Shown one piece after another: positions 56,713 through 64,000 of a stretch of DNA of 64,000 nt. Within the stretch, counting starts at the first letter, position 1. Every line of letters starts with the position of its first letter. The translations under genes were made by a program, and so were the position numbers. A model generated the notes under the pieces. That model made no database searches and was not told the DNA's origin. It saw only the letters and a program-made list of their open reading frames with translations. Origin of the DNA: Lucinisca nassula (taxonomy: Eukaryota; Mollusca; Bivalvia; Lucinida; Lucinidae). The stretch covers positions 161,497,908 to 161,561,907 of the forward strand of contig OY757011.1 in the NCBI GenBank assembly GCA_963580285.1, in the 5' to 3' direction.

Positions 56713-56791
56713 CTTTTTTTGGGGGGTGGGGGGTTGCGGTTTTGTGTGGGCGGGCGGGCGGACGGACGGGCGGACGGGCGCCGACTGTTTC
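56713..56791 (+). repeat. G-rich tract near the splice donor
   Basis: GGGGGGTGGGGGG and, 15 bases later, GGGCGGGCGGGCGGACGG repeats: several G3 runs with short loops, a G-quadruplex-forming pattern on the coding strand 80-160 bases into the intron. Confidence 0.7.
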
Positions 56792-56939
56792 ATTTATGCA
56801 GCAGGTCTTTTTTTTTTTTTTGCAAATTTACGACGTCTGATCTGCGTTATTTTAGTTATATGAATTTTGGTTCTTGAAGGTAAACAAGTGATCTGATTCC
56901 CTGCCTGAGAGCGATATTTATCGCGAGCAGCTATACTGC

Positions 56940-57055
56940 AAAATAAGCAATGGTCAGGTATCGATACAATAACCCCGCAGCTCCCATCAGAGTCATCAAA
57001 GCAAAAAAAGAAAAAACAAAAACATGAAATTACCCAACCCTAATGAAACTAGAAT
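56940..57055 (+). repeat. Dispersed repeat D fragment
   Basis: AATGGTCAGGTATCGATACA and CTCCCATCAGAGTCATCAAA match the left end of 14075-14555. Confidence 0.5.
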
Positions 57056-57124
57056 ATGACTCACTAATACCCATGGCTGGAGCCATCAATAGATTGCATT
57101 ATTTCCCTTGGTTTGTTCTACCTG

Positions 57125-57195
57125 CAAACTCTGTAGTGTAGTGGATAGAGCTCATCACTCTGAATCAAAGGGTCGTGAGTTCAAATCCTGGTGGA
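57125..57195 (+). other. tRNA-like sequence, probably a SINE head or pseudogene
   Basis: GTAGTGTAGTGGATAGAGC fits a Pol III A-box and GGTCGTGAGTTCAAATCC a B-box, about 35 bases apart. Acceptor-stem pairing is poor, so it is not a tRNA gene. 57200-58079 otherwise has only a run of about 22 G (57727-57749). Confidence 0.4.
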
Positions 57196-58079
57196 GGAAA
57201 ACACATAAACAGTTATTATTACTTGGAAGTCTGTAGAATTTTTTTATCGAGTACAGATTCTTTCACAGTGCAAAGGCTTGAAAACAGGTTTTCTTGTTCA
57301 TTTGTTCATAGGGGTCCTAATAGGTTCTCTTTCATTTGCTGAAGTCTGTTTAGCTCTTTTACATAACAAAGTGACTTTTTTCGGGCAAAACCTGCAAAAC
57401 CGGATTGTATTTTATTAAAAATAAAAACACTTAAAACAATATTTCTTTTTCAGTGGTTCTTAGGGTACTATCTGGTTCTCTTTCAATTGCTGCAGTCTGT
57501 TGGGTTGTTTTGCAGATGAAAATTTCATTTTAGATAACTTGCCCTCATCTTACTAAGGCCCCAAAAGGCGAGCTATGTTGTCTTCTGACAACTCTTGTTT
57601 AGTTTTATGGTCCTTTCAACACTGTTTAGGTCATATCGAGCTGGTCTGTTTACCTATCCACGCGTTTGCTTGACAGGCTTATACGCAAGCGGTTAACCAC
57701 TTCAGTGCAACTCTTCTTGAATTAGCGGGGGGGGGGGGGGGGGGGGGGGAAGAGAAAAACAGTCAAAAGGATTGCATGACCAATCTCTACGATAGAATGT
57801 TGAAGACACCAGAAGGCATCGAACACGCGTCCGCCTGATCATACCTTCAGACCTAAGCTTTTCATTCACCTTGCTTGTCTGACCTTTTAAATCATAATGA
57901 AAGAAAATTGGACAAATAATAATATCAATAAAACAAAGAAAACGGAATGTCTTTCCCACAGTGAGGAATATACATTAGTCTCTATTGAGAGAGGAAAAAA
58001 AGAAGGAAAAATAATATATATGCCAAATACCATCACTGTCTCTTACACACTGCAAAGAGTCTTGCTTATATCCTTTGCT

Positions 58080-58355
58080 CATTACGAAAACAGGCCTATA
58101 CAAATACATTGTATTCTTAATCGCCTAAAAAATGAAAATTTTAAGAGAAAAAATTGGGCTATTCTTATTTCTTCTCAAAATATAGATTGTGGGTACTCGT
58201 TAGAACCGCCTCATAGAGGCGGTGCTTACGAGTACCCACAACCTATATTTTAGAGCAGAAATAAGAAAATAAGGTTTATCCCTGTAAACCACCGTTTTTC
58301 TGTGTAAAAATGGGTTTCAAGGGGGTCAAAATTATATTGGCGTGTTTTCGTGATG
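58080..58355 (+). mobile_element. MITE-A copy, complete
   Basis: Ends CATTACGAAAACAGGCCTAT and ATTGGCGTGTTTTCGTGATG. Palindrome with arms TAGATTGTGGGTACTCGTTA and its near complement; tip GCCTCATAGAGGC. Confidence 0.85.
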
Positions 58356-58849
58356 TAAAGTTTCAGGCTTATGCCTTCAGTTGCATTGTTTCCGAAAATC
58401 AGATTATTGAAATTTCTGCTTATCTGGGCCCATACAGGGGTAAACCTTATTTTTCTTATTTCCGCTCTAAAATATAGGTTGAGGGTGCTCATTAGAAACG
58501 CCTCGATGAGGCGATTCTTACGTGTACCCACAATCAATATTTTGAGACGAGGCTGTTCTTACGTGTACCCACAATCAATATTTTGAGCAAAAATAAGGAA
58601 AATATCATAATTATGTCTCCCCCGAAAAATTTTTTTTCGGAGAGACATATTGTTTTTCCCCCGGGCGTCTGTCTGTCCGTCTGTCCGTCTGTCTGTCACA
58701 CATTCGTGTCCGCTCTGTAACTTGAAAACCCTTAGAGCGATCTTCACGAAACTTCGTATAAATATTAATCAGCATTAGACGACGTGCAGTGCGCAAGAAC
58801 TATAACTCTCGCATTTATACTTTTTGAATTATATCCCTTAGAAGTTTGT

Positions 58850-59849
58850 TGGTATGTATATATATGTATGGGTAAATCGTGTCCGGTCAATAACTTTCTT
58901 ATTTTTTGATGGATTATAAAATTACTTGGCAGAAATATTAACAACCATAAGACGATGTGTGGTGCGCATGAGGCAGGTCGGTACCTCAAAGGTCAAGGTC
59001 AAAGGTAAAAAAAGGGGCCTTTTTTCGTATTTGGTCAATACCTTTCTTATTTTGAGATGGATTTTAAAATTACTTGTCATAATTATTAACAACCATGAGA
59101 CGATGTGTGGTGCACATGATGCAGGTCGGTACCTCAAAGGTCAAGGTCATACTTAGAGGTCAAAGGTCAAAAAAGGGGCCTTTTTTCGTATTTGGTCAAT
59201 AACTTTCTAATTTTGAGATGGATTTTAAAATTACTTGGCATAATTATTAACAACCATGAGACGATGTGTGGTGCACATGATGCAGGTCGGTACCTCAAAG
59301 GTCAAGGTCATACTTAGAGGTCAAAGGTCAAAAAGGGGCCTTTTTTCGTATTTGGTCAATAACTTTCTTATTTTGAGATGGATTTTGAAATCACTTGGCA
59401 GAAATGTTAACCAATATAAGGCGATGTGTTGCGTGCATGACCCAGGTTAGTACCTCAAAGGTCAAGTTCACACTTAGAGGTCAAAGGTAAAAAAGGGACC
59501 TTTTTTCGGGTTTTGTCAATAACTTGCTTAATTTTAAATAGAATTTGAAGTTACTTGGCAAACATGTTAACTATCATGGGACGATGTGTTGCATGCATGA
59601 TTCAGTTTGGTACCTAAAATGTCAAGGTCATACATAGAGGTCAAAGGTAAAAAAGGGGCCTTTTTCGTGTTTGGTCAATAACTTTCTTATTTTTAGATGG
59701 ATTTTGAAATTGCTAGGCAGAAATGTTAACCACCATGAGATGATGTGTTGCAGGCATGACCCAGTTTGGTACCTGAAAAGTCAAGGTCATACATAGAGGT
59801 TAAAGGTAAAAAAAAGGCCTTTTTTTGTGTTCTGTCAATAACTTTCTTA
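58850..59849 (+). repeat. ~160 bp tandem units of H-II, six copies
   Basis: Unit: AACTTTCTTATTTTGAGATG, TTACTTGGCAGAAATNTTAA, GAGACGATGTGTGGTGCACA, GGTACCTCAAAGGTCAAGGT, CATACTTAGAGGTCAAAGGT, GGGGCCTTTTTTCGTATTTG. Contains AGGTCA direct repeats. Confidence 0.88.
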
Positions 59850-60988
59850 TTATGCCCCCAACTTTGAAAAAGTTGGAGGGGCATATTAGTTCTGGTTCGA
59901 TCGCCCGTCCGTTACGCTTTTGATGCATAGCATAACTAAAGAACCGTGTATGCTAGGGTTTTGAAATTTCATATATGGATTCCTCATGGAAAATTAGCTG
60001 ACGTGTATTTTTTTTCTCATCCGGATTATGCCCCCTTCAAGAGTTATTGCCCTTTGAAATTTTTTAAAAAAAATCTTGTCAGTAAGATATCACAAAAACT
60101 ATTGGAGCTAGAGCCTTGAAAGTTGGTGAATATATTGGTGGTGATGAGTAGATGAACTGATTAACTCATGACAAAATTCCGAAAAATACTTTGTGAGTTA
60201 TGGCCCTTTGTCATTTTGGTAATTTGTGCCCATTTAATGTATGCTAAAAGTGATGCATATCATAACTTTAGAACCGTGTATGCTAGGGTTTTGAAATTTC
60301 ATATATGGATTCCTCATGGAAAATTAGCTGACGCGTATTTTTTTTTCTCGTCCGGATTATGCCCCTTTCAAGAGTTATTGCCCTTTGAATTTTTTTAATG
60401 AAATCTTGTCAGCAAAATATCTCAAACACTATTGGAGCTAGAGCCTTGAAAGTTGTTGAGTATATTGGTGGTGATGAGTATATGAACTGATTAACTTTTG
60501 ACAAAATTCCGAAAAATACTTTGTGAGTTATGGCCCTTTGTCATTTTGGTAATTTGTGCCCATTGTAATGTACGTTAAAAGTGATGCATAGCATAACTTT
60601 AGAACCGTGTATGCTAGGGTTTTGAAATTTCATATATGGATTCCTCATTCAAAATTAGCTGACACGTATTTTTTTCTCGTCTTGATTATGCCCCTTTGAA
60701 GGATATTGCCCTTTGAATTTTTTTAATAAAATCTTGTCAGCAAGATATCTCAAAAACTATTGGAGCTAGAGCCTTGAAAGTTGGTGAATAGATTGGTTGT
60801 GATGAGTAGATGAACTGTTTAACTTATGACAAAATTCCGAAAAATACTTTGTGAGTTATGGCCCTTTGTCATTTTGGTAATTTGTGCCCATTGTAATGTA
60901 TGCTAAAAGTGATGCATAGCATAACTTTAGAACCGTGTATGCTAGGGTTTTGAAATTTCATTTATGGATTCATCATGGAAAATTAGCT
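59850..60988 (+). mobile_element. H-I element fragment nested in H-II
   Basis: Starts TTATGCCCCCAACTTTGAAA right after ACTTTCTTA, again between A and T of the host unit. It has three and a half ~335 bp units. The 3' end is missing: after TTAGCTGA the sequence returns to an H-II unit (GACGATGAGACGATGTG). Confidence 0.75.
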
Positions 60989-61146
60989 GAGACGATGAGA
61001 CGATGTGTTGTACCTCAAAGGTTAAGGCCATACTTAGAGGTCAAAGGTAAAAAAGTGCTTTTTTTGTTTACGGCCAATAACTTTTTTATTTTTCTATGAA
61101 CATTTTTAAAGTTACTATGCAGAAATGTTCATCTTCATTAGATGAT

Positions 61147-61477
61147 ATGTGTGTATGAATTCGGGTTTAACGTCGCTTTCAACAATTTTTCAGTCACATC
61201 ACGACGGTGTCTGGTTGCGACAGGGAGCTCAATGCTCACTTTTATAGTGCTGCCTCACTGGAGTATCATGTCCCAGACACATTACATGATACCACACCCA
61301 GTCACATTATCCTGACACTGGATCGACCAGTCCTAGCTCTATCCCGTAAATCTGAGTGCCAAGCAAGGAGCAGCTAGTACCATTTTTAACGGCTTTGGTA
61401 TGTCGCGGCCCGGGATCGAACCCGAGACCTCCCGTTCCCCGGCGCGTACACTCTACCAACTGAGTTATCGGGGCTGG
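61147..61477 (-). mobile_element. tRNA-derived SINE-2, complete, with 12 bp duplication
   Basis: TCATTAGATGAT flanks both ends (61135-61146, 61478-61489). Minus-strand head GCCCCGATAACTCAGTTGGT and GGGTTCGATCCCGGG are Pol III boxes; the other end has the GACGTTAAACCC-type tail. The tRNA head matches 33597. Confidence 0.88.
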
Positions 61478-61708
61478 TCATTAGATGATGTGTTGCACAC
61501 AAGACCCAGCTCAATACCTCCAATGTCAAGGCTATACTTAGCAGTCAAAAACGGGGGAGACATCTGTGTTTTGTAGAAAAACAAATTCTAGTTTATCATC
61601 TGAAAATTATCATTTTTTTTGGCGGTAAAAAATTACAATGTATTTGTATAGGCGTGTTTCCTTAATGAGAACTCTAGATGATTGAGTACCTGAGAAATTT
61701 TAGAAGCC

Positions 61709-61870
61709 AACGTGGCGTAGTGGTTATGCTACTCGCCTTGTAAACCAGGGGTCGCAGGATCGATCACGGGCTTCTCCAGACTTTCGGATGGGTCTTTAAA
61801 CCGAGGTTCCGTCTCCGTAGGACCTTAACTGTTGGTGAGACGTAAATCTCAAACACTCACTCACTCACCT
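61709..61870 (+). mobile_element. tRNA-derived SINE-1 copy
   Basis: GAAGCCAACGTGGCGTAGTG, ACTCGCCTTGTAAACCAGGG, GTCGCAGGATCGATCACGGG, TTCTCCAGACTTTCGGATGG and ACTCACTCACTCAC tail. Best preserved copy of the four. Confidence 0.8.
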
Positions 61871-61996
61871 GAGAAATTTTTGACACAAAATTTAACATTA
61901 TCCTTTATGGAGAAAGAAAGTGTAACGATAGATGAACAAATAAGCTAACAAAGTTCATTGTCTCTTGCACAATACAGCTAGTGTGATTGTATACTC

Positions 61997-62305
61997 GGCC
62001 CCCACCCATTGGGGCTTGAAGAAATACATGGGCTGCATGAAAGTTCCACGCAAAGCTGAATCCGACCCGCACACGAACACTGGTTAACCGCCTAGAGGAT
62101 CTAAGACTGCCCAGGCAAAGCGGTGCGAGTCGGACCGTCCGTGCTTTTAAACCTTATTGGTTCCATTGGGCGACAGGGCTTGAGATGTCATTTCATCTCA
62201 ATGTCGGGTAAAAGTCCCACAAAATTGGAAGCAACGTCTCAAAAAAGACCTTTACAGTGTTGACGGGGACGTTAAACCTGAAATCAAACAAAATCAAACA
62301 AATGA
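61997..62305 (+). mobile_element. SINE-H copy, complete
   Basis: CGGCCCCCACCCATTGGGGC to GGGACGTTAAACCTGAAATC and (AATCAAAC)n tail, all blocks present. Confidence 0.7.
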
Positions 62306-62324
62306 TTGTATACTATGCTGAATT

Positions 62325-62605
62325 CATTAAGAAAACACGCCTATACAAATACATGGCAAACTTAACCGCCTAAAAACACGATAATTTTAAGATGAAAAAG
62401 TGTGATATCTTTCTTATTTCTGCTCAAAATATAGATAGTTGGTATACGTTAGAACCGCCTCATCGAGGCGGTTCTAACGAGTACCCACAATCAATATTTT
62501 AGAGCAGAAATAAGTCAAATAAGCTTTACCCCCTTTAAACCCTAGTTTTACTATATAAAAGTGGGGTTCAATAAGGTCAAAACTATATAGGCGTTTTTCG
62601 TGATG
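62325..62605 (+). mobile_element. MITE-A copy, complete
   Basis: Ends CATTAAGAAAACACGCCTAT and ATATAGGCGTTTTTCGTGATG. Palindrome tip GAACCGCCTCATCGAGGCGG is perfect; full length 281 bp. Confidence 0.85.
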
Positions 62606-62719
62606 TTGAGACTTTCAGCTTCCACGGCTCCTGAGAAATCTTTAACAGAAACAAAAATACTGAATTTGTAAAATATTTGCTTATCTATGCCTCCTAAATA
62701 TTGACAGATACTGATATTT

Positions 62720-63030
62720 ATAAGAGGGCCATTTGGAAAGTATTGGGGGGGGGGGGGGGGGTGAGGCAAAGGTGTCGTGTAGCTTGCGCCACTGGGGCGT
62801 CCAAATGATATTGGCTTACAGTTTGGCAAAGTCTGCTGTCCTTGCAGCAGGTAAGAGTAGAGGGGGAGTGTTGTGATTTCTTCTCTTTCTACACTTTCAT
62901 TTTCCTCTTCCTCCCCCATCTCTCAATTTCACCTCCTCTTCTATCTCTTTCTCTTTTCTCCCTTTCTCTGGGAGGCAAAACAAAATGACCCACAAGGGTT
63001 GAAGAGTCGTTAAACCCCAATCAATCAATC
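62720..63030 (-). repeat. Dispersed repeat E, reverse
   Basis: Run of 18 G (62744-62761), GTGAGGCAAAGGTGTCGTGT, ACTGGGGCGTCC, GTCCTTGCAGCAGG, CCTTTCTCTGGGAGG and ACCCACAAGGGTTG are complementary to 46835-47120. 63031-63325 shows nothing recognisable. Confidence 0.55.
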
Positions 63031-63325
63031 AATTGGAAAGTATTGATAGCAGCCGTATTGCGCAACAGTTTCGAAGGTTTCGTGCATTTTTTCAGATATG
63101 CATGAAAAATCTAATCTTTAATCACTAGATCGAATTTAAAGTTGCAAGATTTTATGCACGCAGTGCACTAGAGTGGTCATTGTATAGATGAACATGTCTT
63201 TGACAATGGGCGAAAATATGGCCAAAAATAGCAATGTTAAATTAGAAGATCATAGTGTGTACTGCAAAGTGCGCGAATTGCTTGGCGTGTCGCCATTGGA
63301 GACCAAAGCCCATTAAAATAATGTT

Positions 63326-63473
63326 TCAATATAGATTGTTGGTACTGAGGCGATTCTAACGGGTGCCCACAATCTATATTTTGAGAAGAAATAAGACAAT
63401 TTTTCATCTGAAAATTTTCATTTTTTCGCCGGTAAAATTTACAATGTATTTGAATAGGCGTGTTTTCATAATG
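63326..63473 (-). mobile_element. MITE-A fragment
   Basis: Most of the left side is gone; GAGGCGATTCTAACGGGTGC arm, AGAAGAAATAAGA, TTTTTTCGCCGGTAAAATTT and the end AATAGGCGTGTTTTCATAATG remain. 63474-63760 shows nothing recognisable. Confidence 0.7.
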
Positions 63474-63814
63474 TTATTCTATTCAGCTCCATCAGCAGTT
63501 TCAAAAAAAGACATGAGGAACGTTTCAAACTGTTTTGAATCTGGAGCAATATTTTCTCACGGATGTCTCTTGCCAAGATTCTTGGCGGTAATTTGGCTAT
63601 CTGCATTAGGCCGAATTTTAGTCTAATGTTAATCTGGATCGATTGTCGATTACAATCGACCCAAACATCGTTCTCGAAATCTCATTGCGCATGCGCAGCT
63701 AATTTCATTTCGTCATTTTCAATATAAAATGTGTTTAATTCTAATATATTTTTTCTGTGTGGATATTTAATTTGTGTTATTAACATTTGCATTGTAGTAA
63801 TTCGCGTCTACAAG

Positions 63815-63926
63815 TAGATTATGAGTGCTCGTTAGAACCGCCTCGCTGAGGCGGTTCTAACAAGTATCCCTAATCTATGGTCTTCACTTGTGAGTTTCGG
63901 TACACGGACTTGCATGGTAACCGGAT
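63815..63926 (+). mobile_element. MITE-B fragment next to exon 2
   Basis: Palindrome TAGATTATGAGTGCTCGTTA, GCCTCGCTGAGGC, and complement to 63879, then a TACACGGACTTGCATGG right end. It finishes about 30 bases before the splice acceptor. Confidence 0.65.
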
Positions 63927-63956
63927 CTTTTAATAGATGTTCTTTGTCTGTTTCAG

Positions 63957-64000
63957 TGGGATCTACTTTGTGGTCAGGCATGGATTCCACAAACAATCAT
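63957..64000 (+). CDS. SLC22-type transporter, second coding exon (start only)
   Basis: After CTGTTTCAG the frame reads WDLLCGQAWIPQTI, cut by the window edge. WDLxC plus W is the conserved loop end just before TM2 of SLC22 proteins, and it continues the 56327-56632 exon in phase. Confidence 0.85.

Larger units (their letters stand above)
58611..61591 (+). mobile_element. Helitron-like element H-II
   Basis: Starts TTATGTCTCCCCCGAAAAA with hairpin (TGTCTCCCCCGAAAA/TTTTCGGAGAGACA), then (GTCTGTCC)n. Tandem units of ~160 bp follow. Ends GGGGGAGACATCTGTGTTTT, a TGTTTT/AAAACA hairpin and AAATTCTAG. It lies between A and T of MITE-A. Contains an H-I fragment (59850-60988) and a SINE-2 (61147-61477). 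Confidence 0.7.
58435..61667 (-). mobile_element. MITE-A copy split by a nested Helitron-like element
   Basis: Left piece 58435-58610 has the palindrome with its right arm duplicated (about 58520-58595). Right piece 61592-61667 has TTTTTTGGCGGTAAAAAATT and the end TATAGGCGTGTTTCCTTAATG. The far-left end is missing. Confidence 0.75.
56633..63956 (+). other. Intron 1 of the SLC22-type gene
   Basis: Donor GTATGT at 56633 and acceptor TCTTTGTCTGTTTCAG ending at 63956. Both flanking codons are in frame across the join (E|W). The intron is filled with repeats: MITE-A/B copies, a nested Helitron, SINE-1, SINE-2, SINE-H and repeats D and E. Confidence 0.85.

Noticed and set aside
57897..58253. 118-codon open frame on the plus strand
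   Set aside because: Its C-terminal third is MITE-A sequence, and the rest has no domain; it lies in the SLC22 intron.

Overview
The window looks like intergenic and intronic DNA of an animal, most likely a bivalve mollusc. The basis is indirect: spliced animal exons, tRNA-derived SINEs, Tc1/mariner transposons, LINE relics, and Helitron/Helentron-like repeats with internal tandem arrays of the kind known from bivalve genomes. Nothing here looks bacterial or viral.

Only two host genes can be supported. One is a small single-exon secreted protein of 195 residues (3453-4040, +). The other is the start of an SLC22-type organic ion transporter on the + strand: one exon at 56327-56632, a 7.3 kb intron, and the first 44 bases of the next exon at 63957-64000.

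The rest is a deeply nested repeat landscape. (1) A swarm of about two dozen roughly 280 bp palindromic MITEs, called MITE-A and MITE-B here, shares a central hairpin (GTTAGAACCGCCTC and its complement) and ends in CATNACG. Five of the copies have been split by other transposons. (2) Helitron-like elements (37479-42410, 58611-61591) begin with TTAT plus a hairpin, carry 140-340 bp tandem units, and end in a hairpin plus CTAG, inserted between A and T. (3) Helentron or 'pearl'-like elements (51548-54826; 13723-24322 on the minus strand) begin AGCTCAC and end in a GGNCCATSATGGNCC hairpin plus CTCTTG. (4) A nearly complete LTR retrotransposon (15697-23362, minus strand) has integrase upstream of reverse transcriptase, the Gmr1-type order. 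(5) A Tc1-like element (11611-13469) and a mariner (31974-33271) have recognisable ends but broken transposases. (6) LINE relics lie at 473-1288, 6330-7670, 31130-31960, 44340-45664 and 49097-50048. (7) There are three SINE families. (8) Microsatellites include a perfect (GATA)n tract of about 593 bp.

Layout: 1-3450 MITEs and a LINE ORF1 relic; 3450-4170 secreted-protein gene; 4140-5965 MITE cluster; 5969-8687 inverted-repeat unit holding a LINE relic; 8890-11130 MITEs and a SINE; 11130-25760 a tandem array hosting a Tc1 element and a Helentron-like element that itself hosts the LTR element; 25860-37280 SINEs, minisatellites, LINE and mariner; 37394-42605 a MITE split by a 4.9 kb Helitron; 43096-50877 MITEs and LINE pieces; 51462-54999 a MITE split by a Helentron containing the GATA tract; 56327-64000 SLC22 exons and their repeat-filled intron. 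All identifications come from reading the sequence and from remembered family hallmarks; no database search was run.
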